Shown: in pieces, positions 19,743-27,972 of the stretch
How positions within the stretch are numbered: the first letter of the stretch is position 1
Layout of the letters: each line of letters begins with the position of its first letter
Assembly: GCF_014649655.1 (NCBI RefSeq)
Contig: NZ_BMTL01000001.1
Span: forward strand, 62,001 to 126,000
DNA from: Streptomyces humidus
GTDB taxonomy: Bacteria; Actinomycetota; Actinomycetes; Streptomycetales; Streptomycetaceae
Reading direction: 5' to 3'
Length of the DNA stretch: 64,000 nt
Program-made: the position numbers and the translations under genes
Notes under the pieces: model-generated
Database searches by the model: none
Seen by the model: only the letters and a program-made list of their open reading frames with translations
Told to the model about the DNA's origin: nothing

Positions 19743-19991
19743 TCACGCGGCCGAGCGTCGGCCGATCAGCAGGAACCACCACCCGGCGCAGACGCCGGTG
19801 AAGACCGCGCCCTGCATGATCCACACCCGCGCCGAGGCGCCCGTGGGGCACTCGGGCACGTCCACCTCGGACAGGTACGGCCCGCCCGAGACGCAGTCAA
19901 CGGTGAAGACCGTCCGGTAGAGGCAGTACCCGAAGACGGCCAGGGACGCGAGCACGACGAACGCGGCGGTGGTGCGCAGAAATGTCTTCAT
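19743..19991 (-). CDS. Small two-helix membrane protein
   Basis: An 82-residue protein with two hydrophobic segments: residues 8-28 (TAAFVVLASLAVFGYCLY) and about 58-77 (WIMQGAVFTGVCAGWWFLLI). Between them lies a loop with two cysteines (VDCVSGGPYLS ... VPECPTG). It is a clear paralogue of the N-terminal part of the next gene upstream (20180-20665), with shared MK(S/T)FLR start and CxSGGxYxS...ECP(A/T)G loop. The function is unknown; the paired loop cysteines could form a disulfide outside the membrane. Confidence 0.65.
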   Translation of the reverse strand: MKTFLRTTAAFVVLASLAVFGYCLYRTVFTVDCVSGGPYLSEVDVPECPTGASARVWIMQGAVFTGVCAGWWFLLIGRRSAA

Positions 19992-20179
19992 ATCCGAAGG
20001 CTCCCGTGGTTCCGGGTCCAGGCCGCGTAAAGTGCCTGCCCTGATCGGCGCTTATTGCCGCATTCTCGTCATGGTGTTTGTCGCCGCGTTCCGATCCGAT
20101 TCTGAAATGGCCGGGAAGCGCGTGTTCCGGGTGCGGTCGGCATGGCGGCGTCCCGCCTTTCCCTCGCGGGCGGAGCCCG

Positions 20180-20665
20180 TCAGAGCCCGCCCAGGATTCT
20201 CGCCTTGGCCTGCTCGAATTCCGCAGGCGTCAGGGCGCCCGAGGCCAGCAGCGCACGCAGCCGTTCGAGCCGCGCGAGTGGATCGCCGGCCGGTGCAGGA
20301 GGCTCGTCCGCGGCGGCCTGGTGGAGCGACAGAAGGCGGATCATGCCGGCGGCCTGCTCGGCCGGCACGGCGTACCGGCGGGCGGGGCGAGGACCGGCGG
20401 TCACGTCGTCCGGCGCGGGCGGCTCGGGGGCGCCACCCCGAAGGCCCGCCCCGAGCAGAAAGACGCCCAGAATTCCCGCGATCAAAGATATCGGCAGCGC
20501 GAACGCCCATCGAGCGGTTCCCGCAGGGCATTCCCGCTGCGAAACATAAACCCCGCCCGACGCACAATTACCGGCGCGCGCCAGTTGATAGAAACTGTAG
20601 GCGGCGACCGCCAGCGACACGAGGAGCACAAGGCCGCCGACACCGGCGCGCAGAAAGGATTTCAT
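20180..20665 (-). CDS. Two-helix membrane protein with C-terminal SHOCT domain
   Basis: A 161-residue protein. Residues 1-75 repeat the architecture of the smaller neighbour: MKSFLR, helix (GLVLLVSLAVAAYSFYQL), loop NCASGGVYVSQRECPAG, helix (PISLIAGILGVFLLGAGL). The C-terminal 30 residues (DPLARLERLRALLASGALTPAEFEQAKARIL) form a typical SHOCT motif, a short helical oligomerisation module common in Streptomyces. The start at 20665 matches the paralogue. The two genes form a tandem duplication, one copy having gained or lost the SHOCT tail. Confidence 0.75.
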   Translation of the reverse strand: MKSFLRAGVGGLVLLVSLAVAAYSFYQLARAGNCASGGVYVSQRECPAGTARWAFALPISLIAGILGVFLLGAGLRGGAPEPPAPDDVTAGPRPARRYAVPAEQAAGMIRLLSLHQAAADEPPAPAGDPLARLERLRALLASGALTPAEFEQAKARILGGL

Positions 20666-21225
20666 GATCCCGGACCTCTCGAACAACGTAGCGTGCGGGC
20701 CGGCGAAGGGCGTCGGCGTCCCGTCCGCAGAACACGGGAGACGGCGCCGGGCGAGAAGAGCTCCGTCGACGGCGCCGTCGGATCGGCTGTCACGAACAGT
20801 CCCTTCGACGCTGGCGGGTCCGGGCCGGTGGAAGCGCGGAAAGGCAAGACGCGGACGTGGCCTGCGTCGTTCCGGCTCGGGCCGTGGCCCGTTCCGGTGG
20901 ACGAACCCCCCGGCCGAGCCAACTCTTCGCCACCCCCCTTGCGGTGGACTTGCGACTGGCTAGCGCTCGGCCGGCCGGCCCGCCGGAGCCGGGAGCCCTT
21001 CGCCTGCCCGGGCCCTTGCCGTGGCCGACGAACGCGATCCCGACGGAAGCCGCAACCACCTCGGGCTGCGCAAGAGCGATGCAAGGAGCGTGCCGGAACG
21101 TCGGTGACGAGCGGCGAGGGACCGGTGCACCGGCGCCGGAGAGCATTCCGCCCGCCCCTCACGCCACCGCGCCCCGAGCGACCAGGCACGCCTGGAGCTC
21201 GCGGGCCTTCCACCTCTGGAGAGTC
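20666..21225. other. Intergenic region, nothing recognised
   Basis: About 560 bases between divergent genes. No supported coding frame, RNA gene or strong hairpin was seen. Confidence 0.4.
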
Positions 21226-21414
21226 ATGCGAATACGCACGATCACCGCCGCCCTGTCGGGCGTCCTGGGTCTCGCTCTGCTCGGAGCCCCGGCAGCACAC
21301 GCGGCGGGAAGGGACTACGGCACCACGGCCGCCCCGGCGACCCACAACCCGCCGACGTACGCCGTCCCGCCGGACCCGTACCTCGCCGTCCCGCCGGACC
21401 CGTACTTCGTGTAG
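21226..21414 (+). CDS. Short secreted peptide, possibly truncated
   Basis: A 62-residue product. The first 27 residues are a signal peptide (MRIRTITAALSGVLGLALLG, then APAAHA) very like that of the 259-residue secreted protein at 12304. The mature peptide is only about 35 residues with a repeated Pro-rich unit (VPPDPYLAVPPDPYFV). GGAGAG precedes the ATG. No cysteines are present, so it is not an obvious lanthipeptide. It could be a genuine small secreted peptide or a decayed member of the same secreted family. Confidence 0.6.
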   Translation: MRIRTITAALSGVLGLALLGAPAAHAAGRDYGTTAAPATHNPPTYAVPPDPYLAVPPDPYFV

Positions 21415-21509
21415 GGAATCGCACGGCGAACGCGCCGCGACGGCGTTCGGCGCAGTGGGCGGGCAGAAGGCACCGGCCAGGCCGTCGGGTTCACCGGCGG
21501 CGACGTACG

Positions 21510-21600
21510 CCCGGTTCCGAGGCCGTCCGGCTGGCACCGGCGTTCTCGGGGGTGGCCGGCTCGCATGCGTGTCGGGTTCTCGGCGGGAAGCCCGCAGCCC
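21510..21600 (-). pseudogene. Fragment resembling an integrase 3' end
   Basis: This stretch matches about 10969-11055, the 3' end of the tRNA-linked integrase remnant, at roughly 80% by eye with single-base indels (shared GGCCGTCCGGCTG, GGGTGGCC, CGTGTCG, TTCTCGGCGGGAAGCC or close). The copy is frameshifted and too short to encode anything. It lies between the secreted peptide gene and the last gene of the cyclase operon. Confidence 0.4.
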
Positions 21601-21639
21601 GCGTCGGGCTGCGGGGTCTCGACGCACGCGTGGGAGTCG

Positions 21640-22203
21640 TCACGAGGCGTACAGGGCGGCCGCGAACTGCGGGAGCGCCGCGAACAGGATGAAGATGCCC
21701 CGCTCCACCCAGCGGTACTTCCTGCGGATGATGTCGCTGGTGACCAGCAGGGAGGCGAGCAGCGGCCCGGCAGGATCATGTGCGGCGCGCTCGAAGGCGC
21801 GGCTGAGCCGCCGGCTGCCCATCCCCGCCTCGATGTGTCCGAAGTACCCGGGGCCGGCGGTCTCCTGCCCGCTGCCGGCCCGGTGGCGCGGCATGATGGC
21901 GCACACGAAGCAGAGGACGGCCAGGAGCGAGGTGACGACGGCGGTCCACCTCAGGAGCTCGGGGCTCGGGGAGACGCCGATGAAGGCGCCGAGCACCGCT
22001 CCCGTCAGCCCGAGCAGGACGGCGGCCTTCGTGTCCGCCCGCCCGATCTCCGCCCGGTTCGCCGTCAGGAAACGCTCCATCGCCGCCACGGTCTCCTGGG
22101 CGTCCGCGTACCGGGCGCCTGTGGCGGTGCGCCGCCGCTGACGGAGCGTCCGGTGCAGTCGTCGATGACGCTGCGGCAGCGGTCGTGCGGCGGCGCCCGT
22201 CAC
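21640..22203 (-). CDS. Membrane effector of Pycsar type (DUF5706-like)
   Basis: A 187-residue protein. An amphipathic helix with MERFLTANRAEIGRADTKAA leads into a first membrane helix (AVLLGLTGAVLGAFIG) and a second (WTAVVTSLLAVLCFVCAI). A conserved-looking middle (GYFGHIEAG) and a third hydrophobic segment at the C-terminus (GIFILFAALPQFAAALYA) follow. The N-terminal ADTKAAVLLGL pattern is typical of the Pycsar effector membrane family (PycTM), which disrupts the membrane on binding cyclic UMP or CMP. GTG at 22203 was chosen: GGGAGGA precedes it, and it overlaps the upstream stop by four bases (GTGA). It is the last gene of a four-gene coupled operon with a cyclase. Confidence 0.8.
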   Translation of the reverse strand: MTGAAARPLPQRHRRLHRTLRQRRRTATGARYADAQETVAAMERFLTANRAEIGRADTKAAVLLGLTGAVLGAFIGVSPSPELLRWTAVVTSLLAVLCFVCAIMPRHRAGSGQETAGPGYFGHIEAGMGSRRLSRAFERAAHDPAGPLLASLLVTSDIIRRKYRWVERGIFILFAALPQFAAALYAS

Positions 22204-23114
22204 AGCGTCCTCCCGTCGGCCACCCCGTCCGGCCCGCCGCCGTAGGTCCACGCGTCCTGCTGCTTGGGAACGCGCCGTCCGACTGCGTGGAGGCGGTCAC
22301 GCAGCAGTTCGGACAGCTCCCCGCGCTCCTCCTCGGAGAGCTTGCCCAGCAGCCCGGCCATCTCGTCCTGCCAGGTGGTCTCCTGCCGGATCAGGCTCTG
22401 GTTGCGCACGGACCAGTCCAGTACCTGGCTGACCTGCTCCGGGTGCCGGAGGAGCCACAGCGCCGCGAGGGAGACCGGCCCGTTGCGCACGGCCTCGAGG
22501 CAGAACCGGTACTCCTCCCGGCGATCGGCCGTCCAGGCGAAGGGTGCTTCCGTGGCGCCCGCCCGGCCCAGGCGCAGTTCGCCCTCCTCCTCCCGGGCCT
22601 GGACGTCAGTGACCCGGTAGGTGAGGCCGGCCTCGTCGAGCGCGTACGACGCCGCCAGGTGCTGCGTCATCGCGGAGGCGCTGAGCCCCTGGCCGTCGGC
22701 CTCGCAGGTTTCCGCCAGTCGATGCAGGCGCCGGTTGAGATCCCTGCGGACCTCGTCCCAGCCGTCCGTGGGCCGGGTCCGTACGACCTGCGCCGGATCG
22801 TGTGCCCACCACAGCAGGCGCACGTCCACGGCCTCCGGCCCGTACGGAGTCGCCAGGCTGACGGCCTGGGTCGCCGGCCGCTCTTCCAGGTCGACGTGGA
22901 AGGCCCCGTCGTAGCGGCCGAACAGACTGGCCGCCGCGGCGTCGCCCGTGGTCCCCACGCCGCGCTCGCCCGGCCCCAGGACGTGATGGACACCGTTCGC
23001 GGCCACGAGGACCAGGGCCCGGTCCCGGCGTCCGGACCAGCGCTGCCGGAGGATCTCCCGCCAGGGGGCGTGGGTGGCCCGGGTGCAGACGGGGCGGTTT
23101 CTCTCGGTGGTCAC
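22200..23114 (-). CDS. Unknown protein of the cyclase operon, possibly SPFH/band-7-like
   Basis: A 304-residue soluble protein, third in the operon, linked on both sides by GTGA overlaps. No family is recognised with certainty. Residues 45-190 show strands (ALVLVAANGVHHVLGPGERG, FHVDLEERP, VDVRLLWWAHDP), then helices, then an Ala-rich segment ending in GLTYRVTDVQARE. This order (VxVRYxVxDP, helices, GLxVxxVxI) recalls an SPFH/band-7 domain; the assignment is tentative. The C-terminal 80 residues are helical and charged (LGKLSEEERGELSELLRDRL). It may be a scaffold between cyclase and membrane effector, which is inference from position. Confidence 0.75.
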   Translation of the reverse strand: MTTERNRPVCTRATHAPWREILRQRWSGRRDRALVLVAANGVHHVLGPGERGVGTTGDAAAASLFGRYDGAFHVDLEERPATQAVSLATPYGPEAVDVRLLWWAHDPAQVVRTRPTDGWDEVRRDLNRRLHRLAETCEADGQGLSASAMTQHLAASYALDEAGLTYRVTDVQAREEEGELRLGRAGATEAPFAWTADRREEYRFCLEAVRNGPVSLAALWLLRHPEQVSQVLDWSVRNQSLIRQETTWQDEMAGLLGKLSEEERGELSELLRDRLHAVGRRVPKQQDAWTYGGGPDGVADGRTL

Positions 23115-25498
23115 GGTGTCCTCCCGTACGGTCGCGTGGGGCGGTTCGCAGTTCCCGGGGACGGCGCCGGGGGCGGCGCCGTCGGCTCACCGGTGCGCCA
23201 TGCGTTCAGGGCCTGGCGAGCGATGTGCTGTCCGGCGATGCCGGGATCTCCGTCCCGGTCGATCATGACGAAGAGGCGCAGGACGCCGTGGCGCATGTCC
23301 TGGGCGAGCATCGTCAGAAGGCTCTCAACGGCTGTCGTCTGCCGGTCGTCCCAGGCGGCCACCCGACACCGCAGGAACAGGGCCTGGCACATCGGATCGG
23401 ACAGCTCGTCGTCGTTGACGATCCGACGGGTCAGATCCACGACGGGACCGGCGAACTCGCCTCCGGTCAAGACCTGTTCCTGGCACCAGGCGTCCGTGGC
23501 CAGCAGGTGGGGGAAGATTTCCAGCGAGAGCCGGGCGACGTCGGCGCCCCTTGTGCCGGCCCATCCGGTGAGGTGCCGGAAGACCGTCGGCTGATTCCCC
23601 GTCGCGAAGAGGTTCACCAGGGCGCGGCGGACCACGTTCCCGACCGCCGTCTCCTGCCGGTTCCCCCGGCCGCGGAAGACGTTGCGCAGCAGCCGCATCG
23701 CCTGGTCGGGCCGGGCCGCGCCGAAGCCCGTCCCGCACGCCTGCGCGACCGTCCAGCGGACCTGCCAGCTGGACTGGACGCTCCACTGGGCGAGGCGGTA
23801 CTTGACCTCGCCGGCGACGACGGGATCCTCGGCGGCCATGCCCAGCGCGTACGCGGCGACAGCCCTGCCGGTGGCCCGGTCGGACCCGGCGAGTTCACGG
23901 ATGTGCAGCAGAGCCCTGCGGCCGCCGCCCCACCGGGCCGCCATACCCATGACCCGGCCGACCGGCTCCGTCAGGTCGCTCTCGGCGTTGACCTCGCCCA
24001 TCCAGTTCGTCAGGAGTCCGGAGAGCCGGCCGTACTGCCGCCACACATGCCGCAGCACCGCCTCCCCCTGCCGGTGGCGGGTGAACCTCACCGGTTCCAC
24101 CACGTAGGTGTAGCCGTGCGCCGAGTGGTACTCCCTGGTCCCGTACTCCGCACGCACCGTGTGCAGCAGGTCGTCCAGCGAGCGCCGGAAGACGAACCGC
24201 GGGTTGGGAAGCGGCCCCTGCGGGCTTTCGGTCCCGTCGTGCCGCTGTGCGCCCGGCTGTCCGGCCCCGCCGCCGGTCGAGGTCCGGCCGGCGGCGCCCT
24301 CGAGAAGGACGGAGTGCAGTCGGCCGTCGGCGAGGTCGACGAGGCGCTCCGCCTGTTCGCGCACGATGCGGTGATCCAGGCCCTCGAACACGCAGGCCGC
24401 CAGGAGGAAGGCGAGGCCGTCGGGGTCGTCGCGGAGGCTTCTGAGGAGGTCGGGGACCTCCTCCTCCGCGAGGTAGCTCAGACGGTCGCGGATATCGCCG
24501 GACGTCATGCCCCCGTCAGCGGTCCGGATGACCGCGTCCACGAGTTCGCGGACCTGCGCGGGCATCAGCCGGCCCGCGAGCAGTTCGTCCAGCAGGCCGG
24601 GCTCCAGGCCGGCGAGCAGGCGGTTCCGTTCCGTCCGGTTCGGCACCTCGGCCTCGAGGCGGGCCTCGAACACCGCCCGCGGCGGCGGCGAAACACAGCG
24701 CACGGGTGTGACGTGGAGATCACGCGCCAGGCTCCGCACGACGACGGGGTCGTCGTGCAGCACGATCACCATGCGCGCGTCGGCGTCGTCCAGCAGGCGC
24801 CGCAGGTTGCCGACCGTCGCGGGCTTCAGCGGACGGGCGGGGAACAGGCCGTCCACCAGGTATCCGCGGGTGTCGGCGTCGGTGGGGCGCCAGGCGGCGA
24901 GGTCCTCGTCGCTGTCGACCGCCCGCAGGTTCATGCTGCGTCCCGCGTGGCGGTGGAGCAGGTTCAGCGCGGCCGTCCGGCGGCCGGTTCCCGGCTCGCC
25001 CGACAGGAACAGCACCCGCCTGTCGAGTTCCGCCATGGCCGCGGGAAACCACTCCGGCTCGGCGAACCCGGTCACCGCGTCCAGGATCTCCGTCGCCGAG
25101 ACGGGGCCCTCGTGGGCCACGAACCGCGGCCCGCCGCCGGGTCCGGCGGGGCCTGCGCCGATGTCCACGCGCTGACCGCCGTGCACGGAGCCGGTGTTGA
25201 TGTTGGCGTTCGCCGCGTAGATGGCGAACGTGTGCCTCAGGCCGTCGGCGCCCGGAGCGCCGAGCGGTCCGTCGTCGAAGCCCTCGCCGAAGCCGTCGTC
25301 GAAGCCGTCGTCGAAGTCCTCGTCGAAGGTCCCGTCGCTCGGTTCCTCGTCCTCGTGCGCGGGGTCCCGGCCGCTGTCCCCGGACCGGGCCGCGTCCGCA
25401 GCCCCGGAGGCGGCCTCCTGCGGCCCGGGGCTCACCCCGGAGGCGGAGAGCGCGGGCGCCCGGGCGGGCGGGGCCTGCTCGTCGGCGGCCGCGCTCAC
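23111..25498 (-). CDS. Large P-loop-like NTPase/HEAT-like protein of the cyclase operon
   Basis: A 795-residue protein. Residues 1-85 are disordered and acidic, with DDGFDDGFGEGFDDG repeats. Residues 94-114 carry ANANINTGSVHGGQRVDIG, a motif shared with the cyclase encoded upstream. A P-loop-like segment follows at 167-175 (GEPGTGRRT, Arg in place of the usual Lys) with a possible Walker B RMVIVLHDD. The second half is a series of helices with Trp/Arg repeats (AYALGMAAEDPVVAGEV, WRVRW-like), suggesting a helical solenoid. GTG at 25498 overlaps the cyclase stop (GTGA). In defence systems, proteins of this layout serve as regulatory or sensor ATPases; here that is inference. Confidence 0.8.
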   Translation of the reverse strand: MSAAADEQAPPARAPALSASGVSPGPQEAASGAADAARSGDSGRDPAHEDEEPSDGTFDEDFDDGFDDGFGEGFDDGPLGAPGADGLRHTFAIYAANANINTGSVHGGQRVDIGAGPAGPGGGPRFVAHEGPVSATEILDAVTGFAEPEWFPAAMAELDRRVLFLSGEPGTGRRTAALNLLHRHAGRSMNLRAVDSDEDLAAWRPTDADTRGYLVDGLFPARPLKPATVGNLRRLLDDADARMVIVLHDDPVVVRSLARDLHVTPVRCVSPPPRAVFEARLEAEVPNRTERNRLLAGLEPGLLDELLAGRLMPAQVRELVDAVIRTADGGMTSGDIRDRLSYLAEEEVPDLLRSLRDDPDGLAFLLAACVFEGLDHRIVREQAERLVDLADGRLHSVLLEGAAGRTSTGGGAGQPGAQRHDGTESPQGPLPNPRFVFRRSLDDLLHTVRAEYGTREYHSAHGYTYVVEPVRFTRHRQGEAVLRHVWRQYGRLSGLLTNWMGEVNAESDLTEPVGRVMGMAARWGGGRRALLHIRELAGSDRATGRAVAAYALGMAAEDPVVAGEVKYRLAQWSVQSSWQVRWTVAQACGTGFGAARPDQAMRLLRNVFRGRGNRQETAVGNVVRRALVNLFATGNQPTVFRHLTGWAGTRGADVARLSLEIFPHLLATDAWCQEQVLTGGEFAGPVVDLTRRIVNDDELSDPMCQALFLRCRVAAWDDRQTTAVESLLTMLAQDMRHGVLRLFVMIDRDGDPGIAGQHIARQALNAWRTGEPTAPPPAPSPGTANRPTRPYGRTP

Positions 25499-26430
25499 CG
25501 GTCGCCCACGTGCTTGTCGCCGTGGACGGTGTCGCCCTGGTTGCCGTGGACCGTCCCCGCCTTGTCGCCTCGGACGTAGTCACCGCCGATGTGGTCGCGG
25601 CCCGCGTCGATGCTGCTGACGCTCTGACCGCCGTACACCGTGCCGTTGTTGACGTTGCTTCGGTCGGCCCAGACCTTCGACCGGGGTGCCGCGGCGCCTT
25701 CTCGGCCGGCCGTGCGCCGGCGGGAGCCGCCGTCCGGCCGGGGCTTCTCCTGGTCGTCGATGACCTGGTCGCCGAGGACACGGCGGTCGTACAGGCTGCC
25801 GGACGGCGTGGGCACGTAGAGCCAGGCCCGCTGGGCGAACGTCTTGCCCTCGACCGTGGCCGGCACCTCGATGAAGTGGTCCGGATGACGCCCGGTGTAC
25901 CCGCCGGCCACCACGTCCTGGTAACACCGGTCCGAGAGAATCGCCGCGACCTGGGTGACGTCGGCGCTCGAAGCCGCGAGCACGGCTTTGACGGGCCGGG
26001 AGTCCAGCAGCCGGTGCGTGTCGTTGCGGGGTGTGCCGTTGCCGTCGAACTCGTCGCCCGTGTCGGGCAGCGGTCCGATGTGGAGGCTGGCCCGCAGGCG
26101 GATCCGCACGACTCCCGCCGAGTGCGTGTTGAACTCCGTCAGCACGTCCTGGAGGACCGCGAGCCAAGGATGGACGACGAACGGCATGACCGCCGGGTCG
26201 AACCCGAACACGTAACCGTCGCCCGTGGAGTCGGGGAACCGCCGGTCCTTCCAGACCTCCGCGATCCCGGCGCGTTCCGACGCCGCGTGCAGAAGCTCGG
26301 GGATCGCGCGGCTGATGGGCCCGTGCTGAACGGCCGGAAAGCCGGTGAAATCCTTGGCGTCGACGGCCAGGATTCCCCGGTAGGGGGGAAGCGGGCGACT
26401 GTGGGTGTAGGGCTGGTCGGGGTGCGACAC
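25495..26430 (-). CDS. Class III nucleotidyl cyclase-like protein (Pycsar cyclase candidate)
   Basis: A 311-residue protein, first of a four-gene coupled operon. The N-terminal domain has the two metal-site signatures of class III cyclases: ILAVDAKDFTGF with Asp24, and DSTGDGYVFGF with Asp71 in GDG. A helical stretch between them (ISRAIPELLHAASERAGI) and the later VRIRLRASLHIGPL strand fit the fold. The C-terminal 60 residues (NVNNGTVYGGQSVSS, then GD-rich repeats) resemble the motif in the next gene. GTG at 26430 is preceded by GAGGAG. With a PycTM-type membrane protein in the same operon, it is likely a cUMP/cCMP-type or other cyclic nucleotide synthase activated by phage; product not predictable from sequence. 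Confidence 0.82.
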   Translation of the reverse strand: MSHPDQPYTHSRPLPPYRGILAVDAKDFTGFPAVQHGPISRAIPELLHAASERAGIAEVWKDRRFPDSTGDGYVFGFDPAVMPFVVHPWLAVLQDVLTEFNTHSAGVVRIRLRASLHIGPLPDTGDEFDGNGTPRNDTHRLLDSRPVKAVLAASSADVTQVAAILSDRCYQDVVAGGYTGRHPDHFIEVPATVEGKTFAQRAWLYVPTPSGSLYDRRVLGDQVIDDQEKPRPDGGSRRRTAGREGAAAPRSKVWADRSNVNNGTVYGGQSVSSIDAGRDHIGGDYVRGDKAGTVHGNQGDTVHGDKHVGDR

Positions 26431-26519
26431 GGAAACTCCTCGCGCGTGCCTCGTACGTCGTGGACGACCTCGAGCCTGCCGGGAACGGGGGTGACCGTGT
26501 GCCCGAGGAGTGCAGAAGC

Positions 26520-26534
26520 GGCGTGACCCACGCC
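26520..26534. promoter_or_regulatory. Palindrome upstream of cyclase operon, candidate Crp/Fnr-type operator
   Basis: GGCGTG-ACC-CACGCC is a perfect 6-bp inverted repeat with a 3-base centre, 90 bases before the cyclase start and 23 bases after the end of the Crp/Fnr-type gene. The half-site GTGA/CACGCC resembles Crp-family sites. Assignment is by position only. Confidence 0.35.
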
Positions 26535-26556
26535 ACACTCGGCATCGGCCGTCTCC

Positions 26557-27252
26557 CTACGCTTCCCGGACGACGGTGAGCCGCAGAGCCTGGACGTCCT
26601 CGACGAGGATCCGCCTCCGTCCCGCGCGCACGCCGCAGGAGGCGAGGGCGTTCAGGGCGGCCGTGACGGTGTTCCGGGACGTCCCCAGGTGCTGGGCCAG
26701 CTCGTGGCGGGTCAGCGCGAGTTCCACGGGGCCGCCCGTGCCGTGCGCGAGGTGCGGCTGTGCCGAGATGTCGATCAGGTGCACCAGCGCGGCGGCCAGC
26801 AGGGCACGGACGTCGCCACCGCCGCGAGCCTCGTCCGACTCCCTCAACCGCGTGAGGGCGTACCTCACCAGCAGGGGAAACAGACCGTGCCTGCTGACGA
26901 ATGCCAGGAACTCCGCTTTGTCCAGGACGCCCACGACGCACGGAGAGATGGACTCGACGTTCGCCGAGCGGACCCCGTCGTCCAGCACGGCCACCTCGCC
27001 CAGCAGTTCACCGGGGCCGCGGAAGGCGAGCAGCGACAGATCGCCGTTCCGCTCCCGGCGGATGACCTTGGCCACGCCCGTGACGACGGCGAGCACGTGC
27101 GTGCCGGGTTCGCCCTGCCGCAGCAGCACGCTGCCCGCCGGATGCCGTCGTTCGAAGCAGTGCTCCAGCAGGTCGGCCCAGACTCCCTCTCCGGTGAAGT
27201 CACGAAGGCTTCGCCGTGACGGCGGGGGATCCCACGCCTCGTCCCCGGTCAC
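26557..27252 (-). CDS. Crp/Fnr-family transcriptional regulator
   Basis: A 231-residue regulator. The cyclic-nucleotide-binding fold lies at about residues 18-135: PAGSVLLRQGEPGTHVLAVVTG, then FRGPGELLGEVAVLDDGVRSANVES, with the phosphate-binding-cassette layout (GELLGEVAVLDDGVRSA). The winged helix follows near 180-225 (LTRHELAQHLGTSRNTVTAALNAL). GTG at 27252 has GGGGAGGAGG just upstream. It is on the same strand as the cyclase operon, 126 bases ahead. It may sense the nucleotide made by the cyclase and control the operon; the binding-cassette Glu and Arg (GE...RSA) are present, supporting ligand binding. Confidence 0.88.
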   Translation of the reverse strand: MTGDEAWDPPPSRRSLRDFTGEGVWADLLEHCFERRHPAGSVLLRQGEPGTHVLAVVTGVAKVIRRERNGDLSLLAFRGPGELLGEVAVLDDGVRSANVESISPCVVGVLDKAEFLAFVSRHGLFPLLVRYALTRLRESDEARGGGDVRALLAAALVHLIDISAQPHLAHGTGGPVELALTRHELAQHLGTSRNTVTAALNALASCGVRAGRRRILVEDVQALRLTVVREA

Positions 27253-27395
27253 GCCTCCTCCCCGGTCACGCCTCTGCCTCGGCCGCACCCGGCTCGGTTC
27301 CCGCCCGCGCTCCGGAAGCAGGAGAAGCAGGAGAAGCAGACCCGCCACGGGGACCGCGTCCGGGCGCCCTCTCCTTCAGCTGATGCAGCGTCATG

Positions 27396-27950
<555 letters not shown>

Positions 27951-27972
27951 ACCGATCGTCGTCGACGGGACG

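Noticed and set aside
21226..21414. Short secreted peptide considered as a lanthipeptide or lasso precursor
   Set aside because: It has a Sec signal peptide, no cysteines, and no modification enzymes nearby.
20078..22141. 687-codon plus-strand frame
   Set aside because: Spans several minus-strand genes and two intergenic regions; random composition.
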